DNA of 64,000 nt. It comes from Fumia xinanensis (GTDB taxonomy: Bacteria > Bacillota > Clostridia > Oscillospirales > Ruminococcaceae). The DNA is taken from the NCBI RefSeq assembly GCF_014384905.1, contig NZ_JACRSV010000001.1:682001-746000 (forward strand). The letters are read 5' to 3'. The notes beneath the pieces are model-generated. The model worked only from the letters and a program-made list of their open reading frames with translations. It did not search any database and was not told the DNA's origin. Shown here in pieces: positions 50,314 through 58,900 of the stretch. The number at the start of each line of letters is the position of its first letter. Position 1 is the first letter of the stretch. The position numbers and the translations under genes are program-made.

Positions 50314-50404
50314 TGGCGGAGACGGTGGGATTCGAACCCACGGACGGGGTTAACCGTCAAACGATTTCGAGTCGTTCTCGTTATGACCACTTCGATACGT
50401 CTCC
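50314..50404 (-). tRNA. tRNA-Ser (CGA)
   Basis: 91 bases including the encoded CCA. The acceptor GGAGACG pairs with CGTCTCC, the discriminator is G as expected for serine, the long variable arm is present, and the anticodon loop CTCGAAA gives CGA, reading UCG codons. Its own consensus promoter and terminator flank it. Confidence 0.95.
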
Positions 50405-50446
50405 ACAATAAAATTCTACCGAAAGCTTGACCGGCAGAATGTGATT

Positions 50447-50475
50447 ATTATATCATAAAAGAAAAGGAATGTCAA
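50447..50475 (-). promoter_or_regulatory. Consensus promoter of tRNA-Ser
   Basis: TTGACA and TATAAT on the minus strand, 17 bases apart. The -35 box overlaps the hairpin that ends the amidase transcript. Confidence 0.8.
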
Positions 50476-50498
50476 AATGTTTTTTGAGCATTCCTTTT
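50462..50498 (-). terminator. Terminator of the amidase gene
   Basis: AAAAGGAATG and CATTCCTTTT form a perfect 10-bp stem with a T-rich tail on the minus strand, 28 bases past the amidase stop. Confidence 0.65.
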
Positions 50499-50525
50499 CA
50501 TAAATAATATGAGTATGGCAGCCCG

Positions 50526-51263
50526 CTAGACAGTAATATAATCTGCCGACGCGTAACCGACAATACCGTTATATCCAACCACATACCAATCTCCAGTACG
50601 GGAATAGACCGTCACGGTCGCGCCGTTGGGAATACTGCCCTTGATCGGTGCGGAGGTGCTGGGTTTGCTGCGGATATTGAGGCCGGTTCCTGACGTCCTT
50701 ACAGTACCCTGACGGATCTGCTCAGGCCAAATAAACGGAATCCCGAAATACTCTGTTAAGGAAAGTACCACATTTGCAGCTATTTCATCCAGATTATTTT
50801 TAATCCAGTTGGCGTCATCAGGATTGTCGTGATAGGCAAATTCAACCAGCACGGAAGGTACCCTGGGCTGCCGTACTTCGCCCAATCGGGTGGTAGGAAC
50901 CGCTCTGACACGATCAGGGAGGGGATACACTCTCTTGAGGTTATTAGCGATAATGTCTGCCAGACGCTTTCCATTTGTACTTGTGGGGTAATAGTAAACA
51001 TCAGTGCCTCGTATTGTTCCGTATCGGCCTTCCGGAGCAGCATTGGAATGCAGAGCTAGATGCAGATCATAGTTACCGGCGTTGGATGCGCGTATGGATG
51101 AGGCGGCGGTCATGTCGGGCGTGTTTCGAGTAAACTGGATGCCGCTGGACAATAGATAGGGAATCATTGCGTCCGCGAGTTCATTCATCCAGTATTCTTC
51201 GGTCCCGCCGTTAACATACAGATTATTTTCCTGAGTAGACGGGCTGAGATAAATTCTGGGCAA
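50526..51263 (-). CDS. N-acetylmuramoyl-L-alanine amidase with SH3 domain
   Basis: 245 residues. The Amidase_3 domain (about 1-170) shows the zinc-ligand Glu in GTEEYWMNELAD, the later His in LALHSNAAPEG and the catalytic Glu in SVLVEFAYHDNP. The expected first zinc His (normally in a GHGG-like turn) is replaced by SPSTQ. A bacterial SH3 domain (about 187-245, TGLNIRSKPS... WYVVGYNGIVGYASADYI) follows for wall binding. There is no signal peptide, as in phage lysins or sporulation enzymes released by lysis. The start is TTG at 51263 after AAAGGGG. Confidence 0.88.
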   Translation of the reverse strand: MPRIYLSPSTQENNLYVNGGTEEYWMNELADAMIPYLLSSGIQFTRNTPDMTAASSIRASNAGNYDLHLALHSNAAPEGRYGTIRGTDVYYYPTSTNGKRLADIIANNLKRVYPLPDRVRAVPTTRLGEVRQPRVPSVLVEFAYHDNPDDANWIKNNLDEIAANVVLSLTEYFGIPFIWPEQIRQGTVRTSGTGLNIRSKPSTSAPIKGSIPNGATVTVYSRTGDWYVVGYNGIVGYASADYITV

Positions 51264-51448
51264 AGGTAACGCCCCTTTCTGTTCGTTTTCCGGTTCTGCA
51301 GCGGTTTTTACAATGAAGAGATTAACCCTTGTTGTGATAAAACCGCGCAGGCCGGTTCTATACAGTTTATGATGAAAGAAGAAAAGGGTGAACTATCCAG
51401 GATTTTTTCACTTTTGTCGAGAAAAAACATTTTTATTTGAAAAAATGC

Positions 51449-51477
51449 TTGACAATCAAATTTCTCTTTGCTATAAT
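51449..51477 (+). promoter_or_regulatory. Consensus promoter of the tRNA-Leu pair
   Basis: TTGACA and TATAAT spaced by 17 bases. A TGTTCC-gttt-GGAACA hairpin (51484-51499) lies between it and the first tRNA. Confidence 0.85.
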
Positions 51478-51510
51478 ACTAAATGTTCCGTTTGGAACAG
51501 ATAATGGCAT

Positions 51511-51595
51511 GCAGATGTGGTGGAATGGCAGACACGCTACCTTGAGGTGGTAGTGAGCTACGCTCGTGTGGGTTCAAGTCCCGTCATCTGCACCA
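51511..51595 (+). tRNA. tRNA-Leu (GAG)
   Basis: 85 bases with encoded CCA. Acceptor GCAGATG/CATCTGC, a class II long variable arm and anticodon loop TTGAGGT give anticodon GAG (codon CUC). The second leucine tRNA starts three bases after its CCA. Confidence 0.95.
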
Positions 51596-51598
51596 TAT

Positions 51599-51683
51599 GC
51601 GGATATGGTGGAATTGGCAGACACGCATGATTCAGGTTCATGTGCTGAGAGGCATGCAGGTTCAAGTCCTGTTATCCGCACCA
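51599..51683 (+). tRNA. tRNA-Leu (CAG)
   Basis: 85 bases with encoded CCA. Acceptor GCGGATA/TATCCGC, long variable arm, anticodon loop TTCAGGT with anticodon CAG (codon CUG). Its sequence resembles the preceding tRNA-Leu, which suggests tandem duplication. Confidence 0.95.
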
Positions 51684-51720
51684 TAGGTGGGCTTTATATG
51701 GCTCACCTATTTTTGTTTTT
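51684..51720 (+). terminator. Terminator of the tRNA-Leu operon
   Basis: ATAGGTG pairs with CACCTAT, starting at the last base of the tRNA, followed by TTTTTGTTTTT. Confidence 0.8.
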
Positions 51721-51792
51721 ATAAGGCCCCATCTTTTTCCTCAAAATATGGTATAATTTATCTATATTTTAATAATAAGGAGATGGTACCCA

Positions 51793-52296
51793 ATGGCCAT
51801 ACGCCTTAAAAAATATTCCTTTAGGTTTTCAGAAGAACTGTTTAATAGTAGGCTTGCCCTTAAGTCAGAAATCGAACAAATTCTATATGCCGCATGCACT
51901 GATTTGTCGAGGTTAAATCGAACAGAATTTAACAGGATCTTAAACGATTTATTTTTAGAACAAGGATGGGAAGGGCAACCGAGGGTATCCCCAGATATGA
52001 AAGCATACAGCAAATTTGATTTTTTAAAGGAGAGGATAGCTGTTGAAGTTCAATTTGGACACGCTTCTTTTTTAGGAACTGATTTACTTAAATTTCAGAT
52101 GGCTTCCTACTCAAATTTAGACCTTATTGACTTTGGCGTGTATATTACAACTACAAAAGCAATGCAAAAGTTTTTATCTGATCAATATGGACATAATTGG
52201 GCTGGGTCACTTAACTTTGAAAAAGTCGAAAAATATCTTCCCTATTTTAAAAGTGCCATACAGGTTCCTATATATGTAATTGGAATTGATGCTTAA
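51793..52296 (+). CDS. Orphan BglII/BstYI-type restriction endonuclease
   Basis: 167 residues. The core SKFDFLKERIAVEVQFGHASF contains D76, E85 and Q87 in the spacing D-x8-E-x-Q, the same as the D84/E93/Q95 active site of BglII, where Gln replaces the usual Lys. Around it, RTEFNRILNDLFLEQGWEGQPRV and KFQMASYSNLDLIDFGVYITTTKAM fit the alpha/beta core of that family. It is shorter than BglII (about 220 residues). The ATG follows AAGGAGA, and TATAAT at 51752 may be the -10 box. It is much more AT-rich than its surroundings, sits right after a tRNA operon and has no methyltransferase beside it, all signs of transfer. Confidence 0.75.
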   Translation: MAIRLKKYSFRFSEELFNSRLALKSEIEQILYAACTDLSRLNRTEFNRILNDLFLEQGWEGQPRVSPDMKAYSKFDFLKERIAVEVQFGHASFLGTDLLKFQMASYSNLDLIDFGVYITTTKAMQKFLSDQYGHNWAGSLNFEKVEKYLPYFKSAIQVPIYVIGIDA

Positions 52297-52362
52297 TCAG
52301 TTAACAAATTACGATTTTGCATTGTTTTGGATCGAATATAATACTTATACTCTAATCGGCTT

Positions 52363-52389
52363 GAGTACCCATAAAGGGTACTCTTTTTT
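52363..52389 (+). terminator. Terminator downstream of the nuclease
   Basis: GAGTACCC-ataaa-GGGTACTC, a perfect 8-bp stem, followed by TTTTTT. It lies inside a 59-codon frame (52289-52468) that overlaps the nuclease stop, which argues against that frame being a gene. Confidence 0.85.
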
Positions 52390-52630
52390 ATTGGGCAACA
52401 AGTATGACGAGGAAAAACAATTGTTATTAGATAATATTTGGCATTCAAGTGTCAAGCAGGTTAAATAATGGCCTATCATAGTCGTATTTTATGTTTTTCA
52501 CAACGGCTCCGGTAAAAGAGCCTTTTAAAAAATTGATATTTTAACAGTGCTATTTCTGCTGACTTCGTTTTGATATACAGAATATTGATACGAATCACTT
52601 TCAATTTAGCAAAGATAGGCTTAATTTTGA
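52390..52630. other. AT-rich intergenic region, no gene recognised
   Basis: No supported gene. A second weak terminator-like hairpin GGCTC-N8-GAGCC with TTTT occurs at 52505-52526. The low GC continues that of the nuclease gene, so the transferred block may reach to here. Confidence 0.4.
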
Positions 52631-52659
52631 TTGCTTTATGAGAAATCTCATGGTACAAT
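52631..52659 (+). promoter_or_regulatory. Promoter with palindrome, start of the c-di-GMP locus
   Basis: TTGCTT and TACAAT are spaced by 17 bases. The inverted repeat ATGAGA-aa-TCTCAT (52638-52651) fills the spacer and could be an operator. The leader is about 180 bases. Confidence 0.5.
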
Positions 52660-52847
52660 AAAGCTGATTATATAAACACGACAACTGTTTTGACATGTCG
52701 GCATATCCTTGCGGTTTATTAGCAACAATGGAGATTTGCTCGTATGTCTTTGCAATAAAATATTGCACTATGGTGAAGATCGAGATGAGAATCAATACGG
52801 TTCTGCAGATAATGGGGATTGGTCGTATAACAAAGAGGAGTGAGGTT

Positions 52848-55436
52848 ATGTTTTCACAGAAAAAGATTTTGGTTGTGGAAGACAATATGCTCAATCGAAA
52901 TCTACTGTGTCAAATTTTAGCGTCAGACTATGATGTCATGGAGGCCGAAAACGGACAGGAAGCGCTTGATATACTAAAGCAATACGGCGAGGGAATTTCG
53001 CTCATTCTTCTCGATATTGTTATGCCGGTTATGGATGGCTATACCTTTCTTTCTATTGTAAAAGCAGACCCTGCTTATTCTTCTATTCCAGTGATTGTAA
53101 CCACGCAAAACGACGCTGAATCAGATGAGGTCGCTGCGCTTTCTCACGGCGCGACTGATTTTGTGGCTAAGCCTTATAAACCCCAGATTATTCTGCATAG
53201 AGTGGCGGGTATTATCAACCTGAGAGAGACCGCTGCAATGATTAATCTCATTCAGTACGATCGGCTCACAGGGCTTTACAGTAAGGAGTTTTTTTATCAG
53301 CGTGTCAAGGAAATCCTTCTGCGTAATCCAAACAAACAGTATGATATTATCTGCTCTGACATTGAAAATTTTAAGCTGATAAACGATGTCTTCGGCATTC
53401 CGACAGGAGATCGTCTGCTCTGTGGTATTGCAGATATATACCGCCAAAAGCTGGGTGATAAAGGAATATGCGGCCGGATGAATTCCGACCAATTCGCCTG
53501 TCTGTTAGAGCGGAGAGAAGACTATAACAATAGGATGTTTATAGAGGCAAGCCAGCAGATCAACGAAATACTGGATGTTAGGAATATTGTGCTGAAATGG
53601 GGAGTCTACTCCATCGAGAACCGCACGATTTCTGTTGAACAGATGTGTGACAGGGCACTGTTGGCGGCCCGAGGAATCAAAGGACAGTATGGAAAATATT
53701 TTGCAGAATACGATGACGCCCTGCGGGATCAGCTCCTAAGGGATCAGGCCATTACAAACAGCATGGAATCTGCTTTGGCGCAAAATCAGTTTGAGATATA
53801 TTTACAGCCTAAATATCGAATCTGGGATGAAAGTTTGGCCGGCGCTGAAGCGCTGGTGAGGTGGAACCACCCAGAATGGGGGTTTCAGAGTCCTGCCCAG
53901 TTTATCCCGTTGTTTGAAAAAAACGGCTTTATCACCAAACTTGACCAATATGTTTGGGACAAAGCCTGTGCAGTCCTTCGCGACTGGGACGATCGTGGAC
54001 TTCCATCTATTTCTGTTTCAGTGAACGTGTCGAGGGCGGATATCTACAATGCGGACCTGGCCCAAATACTGATGAAAACAGTACAGAAATATAACCTGCC
54101 GCCTTCGAGGCTTCATCTCGAGATTACTGAGAGTGCTTACACCGAGAACCCTAAGCAGATCATTGATACGGTGGGACATCTGCGGGACCTGGGCTTTATC
54201 ATTGAGATGGATGATTTTGGAAGCGGATACTCATCCCTCAATATGCTTAACGAAATGCCCATAGACGTGTTAAAGCTGGATATGAAGTTCATTCAAAATG
54301 AAATGGCAAAGACCAATAGTCAGGGGATTTTACAGTTCATCATCAATCTGGCCCGCTGGATGCATTTGACCGTGGTGGCAGAGGGAGTAGAGACAAAAGA
54401 TCAACTGGTCCGCCTCCGGGAAATCGGCTGTGATTATGTGCAGGGATATTACTTTGCAAAACCCATGCCCCGTAATGCATTTGAAGTACTTTTTTCGGAA
54501 AAACGTCAGCTGGAACAGGATTTGGACGAGAAAACACTTCAGTCTTTAAAGGAACCTCCAATTCTTCTGATAGCTGACGAGGATAAAAATTACCGGCAAG
54601 AAGTGAAAGCGGCTTTTGGAAATCAGTATCGAATCCAGGAGGAAGATACTTGCGAAGAAGCTCTCGAATACATAAAAAATCATAAAAATGTTGCTGTATT
54701 TATCCTAAGTTTGACATCGGCAAAAATGGATGGATTTTCTGTCCTGAAAACCATTCAGGAAAATAAAGCGTTGTGGAATATTCCGGTCATTGTCACCGCT
54801 TTGCCAGACGCGGAGTTGGAGCGACAGGCGCTTGATCTGGGGGCAGATGACTTTATCTGCAAGCCCCATTTTATGCAGAGTCTAATGAAAAGGATTCAGC
54901 ATGTGGTCAGCGCTGCAGTGAACCAGGAAAAAACACGGTTGCTTCAAGACGCGGCTTACAAGGATCATCTAACCGGTGTTTTAAACCGCAGAGGGATGGA
55001 ATCGGCTCTGAAAACTCTCGGAAACAGTGATTTGCCTTTGGCGGTTTATGCTTTCGATTTAGACAATTTGAAGATTTGCAACGATACCAGCGGACATGCG
55101 AAAGGAGATCGGGTGTTGGCTCGGTTTGGAGAGATATTATGCTCCTATACGCGGGAGAAGGACATTTTGGCCCGCATAGGAGGAGATGAATTTATCGCCA
55201 TCGTTAAGCAGATTCCCTCTGAAAAAACCGCTAAGAAAAAAGGCGAAGAAATTTGTGCGGCGGCTCAAGTCAGCGGCAGAGAAAACGGGACATTTATCTC
55301 CTGTTCTGCCGGTGTTGCGATGATGGAGAGCTGCGATTGCATTTTGGATGCAATGGAGCGTGCAGACAAGGCACTCTATCATGCCAAAAAAACGACAAAA
55401 GGCAGTTGCTGCCTGTGGACGTCACAAATTAAGTGA
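52848..55436 (+). CDS. Response regulator with REC-GGDEF-EAL-REC-GGDEF architecture
   Basis: 862 residues, cytoplasmic. Order: REC1 (about 4-125) with phospho-acceptor D56 in LILLDIVMPVMDG; GGDEF1 (about 140-300) with a degenerate site RMNSDQF; EAL (about 310-555) with EALVRW and DDFGSGYSSL, so phosphodiesterase residues look intact; REC2 (about 565-690) where Ser replaces the acceptor Asp (FILSLTSAKMDG); GGDEF2 (about 705-860) with intact RIGGDEF at 778-782. One protein can thus both make and break c-di-GMP. The ATG at 52848 follows AGAGGAG. HPt and hybrid kinase genes follow on the same strand, likely its phosphodonors. Confidence 0.9.
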   Translation: MFSQKKILVVEDNMLNRNLLCQILASDYDVMEAENGQEALDILKQYGEGISLILLDIVMPVMDGYTFLSIVKADPAYSSIPVIVTTQNDAESDEVAALSHGATDFVAKPYKPQIILHRVAGIINLRETAAMINLIQYDRLTGLYSKEFFYQRVKEILLRNPNKQYDIICSDIENFKLINDVFGIPTGDRLLCGIADIYRQKLGDKGICGRMNSDQFACLLERREDYNNRMFIEASQQINEILDVRNIVLKWGVYSIENRTISVEQMCDRALLAARGIKGQYGKYFAEYDDALRDQLLRDQAITNSMESALAQNQFEIYLQPKYRIWDESLAGAEALVRWNHPEWGFQSPAQFIPLFEKNGFITKLDQYVWDKACAVLRDWDDRGLPSISVSVNVSRADIYNADLAQILMKTVQKYNLPPSRLHLEITESAYTENPKQIIDTVGHLRDLGFIIEMDDFGSGYSSLNMLNEMPIDVLKLDMKFIQNEMAKTNSQGILQFIINLARWMHLTVVAEGVETKDQLVRLREIGCDYVQGYYFAKPMPRNAFEVLFSEKRQLEQDLDEKTLQSLKEPPILLIADEDKNYRQEVKAAFGNQYRIQEEDTCEEALEYIKNHKNVAVFILSLTSAKMDGFSVLKTIQENKALWNIPVIVTALPDAELERQALDLGADDFICKPHFMQSLMKRIQHVVSAAVNQEKTRLLQDAAYKDHLTGVLNRRGMESALKTLGNSDLPLAVYAFDLDNLKICNDTSGHAKGDRVLARFGEILCSYTREKDILARIGGDEFIAIVKQIPSEKTAKKKGEEICAAAQVSGRENGTFISCSAGVAMMESCDCILDAMERADKALYHAKKTTKGSCCLWTSQIK

Positions 55437-55604
55437 GCCTTTCATTTCTTTGGCATCGAATGGCTGCATAAAACCGGCCCATATCCATTTGTTTAAATAA
55501 CGGCTACTCCTTTCAGAAAAACAGGCGAAGGGGGCGATGCTGTCCGAATAAAGGCTGAATGAGCCGTACCTTATTGACTTTGTTTTCGGAAAGGGGTTTC
55601 CAAT

Positions 55605-55979
55605 ATGGGAGATTTTAAAGAAATTTTTGAGGCATATGGTGCGGATTATCAGAGTACGATGGCGCGCTTTATGGGAAACGAAAAAACCTATCTTCGATTT
55701 CTCGATATGCTGTTTCAGGACGATAATTTGCAAAAATTGGGAGAAGCGCTTCGCATGGGGGATATGACAGGCGCTTTTGAAGCGGCACACACTCTTAAAG
55801 GGGTAGCGGCCAACATGGGACTTGCACCTTTGCATGAGGCTGTCTGCCAAATCGTAGAGCCGCTCCGCACCAAGGAGCAACGGAACGATTATTTACAGAT
55901 GCACCAGAAAATTCAGGATGAATTTGAGCGTGCCGACACTCTTCGCAACGAGCTTAAGGAGGCTGGGGACAATGCGTGA
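55605..55979 (+). CDS. Stand-alone HPt phosphotransfer protein
   Basis: 124-residue four-helix protein. The phospho-accepting His62 sits in AAHTLKGVAANMG, the classic HPt motif. It carries phosphate between the hybrid kinase receiver and a response regulator. The hairpin GGAAA-gggg-TTTCC covers its ribosome site, so initiation may be held back. The last codons overlap the start of the kinase gene by eight bases, coupling the two. Confidence 0.92.
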   Translation: MGDFKEIFEAYGADYQSTMARFMGNEKTYLRFLDMLFQDDNLQKLGEALRMGDMTGAFEAAHTLKGVAANMGLAPLHEAVCQIVEPLRTKEQRNDYLQMHQKIQDEFERADTLRNELKEAGDNA

Positions 55980-58900
55980 CGCTTCTCTGTCCCTAGACCA
56001 AATGGAGGCGCTGCTGGACAATGCTCCGGTGGCCATATACGTTTCTTCCGCCGACGATATGGAACTGCTTTACGCAAATCCTATGGCGAAGAGTCTGTTT
56101 CTGCGGAAGTCCGATGTTTCGAAGCTCACCTGTTATCAGGCAGCGGGCTATGATGAGCCATGTCCGTTTTGTCACACGGCAGAAATGGGCTGGGATAAGC
56201 TTTGGGTACGCGAATTTCATCACCCAGGCAATGGCCGAGTTTATCAGCTTAGCGGGAAACTGCTCAATTGGGGTGAACAAGCCGCACACATCGAATATAT
56301 TGTTGATATTACCGAACGGAAAAGAGAAGAAGAGCGGTCACGGGAAATAAAAGAGAGCTTGCAGGCGACTTTCAGCAATGTGCCCTGCGGCTTGTGCGTC
56401 TATTGCTTTGACGGAGAGCGGATTTCTCCTGTTTTTCACAATCCGGCTTTCTATGAAATGATGGGATATTCCGATGAAAGCATTCAGCAAATCGAGCAGC
56501 AAACCAACTATTTGGGGGTGCATCCAGAGGATCTTGAGAAGTTACAGGAAAAAATCCAGCGGCTCATCCGAGAGGGCAGGATTTTGCAGCATACCTACCG
56601 GGTTTGGAACGATAAAAAACAAGAATACCGCTGGATTCATCTGGAGGGTTCTGTCAAACTCCAGCAAGATGGAGCCAAGCTGATTTATGGCGTCTACAGC
56701 GATTTCAACGAACAGGTGCGGCTGGAGAAAGAGCTGACTGATGCCAATGAAAAGATGCAGGATATTGTCAACGCCATTCCCGGCGGAGTTGCGATTTATA
56801 AGGTTACAGATATTTTTAAAACTGTTTATTTTTCCGACGGAGTACCGGAACTTACCGGATATTCGCCAGAAGAATACCGTGACCTTATCAAGCGAGACGC
56901 AGTCGAGATGGTTTACTGGGAAGATGCCGCCATGGTGGTTTCCAAAGCCCAGGAAGTGATTCAGACTCACAAAGTCGTGAAGCTCGAGTTTCGTAAGCAG
57001 CATCGGAACGGGAATATCGTTTGGGTTCGCGCTCAGGTGAAGTGGATCGGGGAGGAAGACGGTTGCCCGCTGCTTCACTGTGTTTTTCACAACATCTCTG
57101 ACCTAAAGGAAGCCCAGCTTGAGATGGACCATTTGGTCAATTCCATACCGGGCGGCATCGCCAGTTACCGGGTGGAGGGCGAACGGTTCATTCCCACCTA
57201 TTTTTCTGACGGTGTTGTGGCTCTTTCCGGTCATACCAGAGAAGATTATACGAAAATCTTTTCAGATAACGCCCTTGATATGGTTTATGAACCGGACAGA
57301 GAACGGGTGCTCAAAGCCACATTAAAAGCGCTTCAAAACGGAGAGGTGTTGGATGTCTCCTACCGGATGCGCCACAAGGATGGAAATCTTATTTGGATTC
57401 ACCTTAACGGATGCCGTATGGGACCATTGGCCGAGACGATGAAGTTTTACGCTGTTTTTACCGGCATGTCGGCGGAAACCAGATTGTTTCAGAGTATTGC
57501 AAATGAAACGGCTGATGCCATTTATGTCATCGGAAAAGAAAATTACGATCTGCTGTACGCCAATGAATCCAAAGCCCTGTTCAATCAGGGACAAAGCTGC
57601 CTGGGCCAAAAATGTTACATGGCGCTTCATGGAAAAAACGCTCCCTGTTCTTTTTGTACCTTGTCGGAACACGCTGCTGACGGGCAGGAGCACCAGATGT
57701 TGGTGGATGGGACAAGCCGATTTTACAGCACTCGATTTCGGGAAACCGAGTGGAACGGTATACCGGCTTATGTCAAGTATGTCCGCGACATCACCGAAGA
57801 GGTGGAGACCCGCAAGGAAAAAGATCGGCTGGAGCAGTATTTCCAAAGCGTGTTGAAAAATTTGCCCGGCGGCGTTGTGGTGGTTCGATGTGAAGCGGGC
57901 GGCAGGATGGTGCCTGAATTTTTGTCGGATGGATATATCGCTATGCTTGGGGACGCTCCGGAAAACGGCGAGGATCTTTACAATCATGACATTCTGGACA
58001 ATGTTTGTCCAGACGACAGGCAGGAAGTCAGAGAGCAGATGGCGGAGTTTATTGCAAGCGGAGAGAGCCATTGTGAAATCGTCTGCCGGATGCAGAAAAA
58101 AGACGGTACTTTCTGCTGGGTTCAAAACACCCTGTCTTTGATTCAAAGCGAAGAGGGAGAACTTCGTGTCTATGCCGTTTATAACGACATTACAAAAGAG
58201 CGGGAAAAGCAGGAGTATATCAGGCAGCAGTATAATGACCTGATTTTGCAGCACTACCGTACGCCGGGACCGGATGCAGTGGTATTGGGACACTGCAATA
58301 TTACAAAAAACAGGATTATTGATATTATTGACTACACCCATTCCGACTTGCTTGATACCTTCGGCTCTGAAAGGGAATCTTTCTTTACCGGACTTTCCAC
58401 TCTTGTCGTCGATCCCGAGGAGCGGAAACGCTTTCTTGAGATGTATCTCAACAGGCCTGCTCTGGAAGCATTTATGAGGGGGGATCTGGAGCGGCGGATG
58501 CGTTGCTTTATCAGAGTTCCCCGGGAATCTAAGGGCAGGTATGTACAGATTAAAATGAATCTGGTGTCCACGCCTGATACGGGGGATGTGACTGGTATCT
58601 TGACAGTCACCGACATTACCGAGCAAACCATTACCGACCGGATTCTATACCAGCTTTCTGTCACCGGTTACGATGTGGTGGCCGATGTGGATCTTTTTAA
58701 AGACAGTTATGCTATCGTCTCCTGTAACGAGGAGGCTAGTTTTCTCCCTCCACGTGAAGGGTGCTACTCCCAGTGGATTTCTTATGTTGAGCGTGAAAGG
58801 ATTGTGCCTCGGGATAAAGCACAGTATCACAAAAAGCTTGCGCCGGATTATATGAAAAAACGGCTGACGGAACGGGGGCCCTACACCTTTGCCTTTTCTC

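Noticed and set aside
52289..52468. 59-codon frame overlapping the nuclease stop (ATG within ATGCTTAA)
   Set aside because: A perfect terminator with six T lies in its middle, so the full message would rarely be made; no family resemblance.
51684..52847. Integrative element with att repeats at tRNA-Leu
   Set aside because: No second copy of the tRNA 3' end was found downstream and no integrase is encoded; transfer is supported only by composition and position.
57322..58626. 434-codon minus-strand frame in the kinase gene
   Set aside because: It lies opposite clear PAS modules and resembles no protein.
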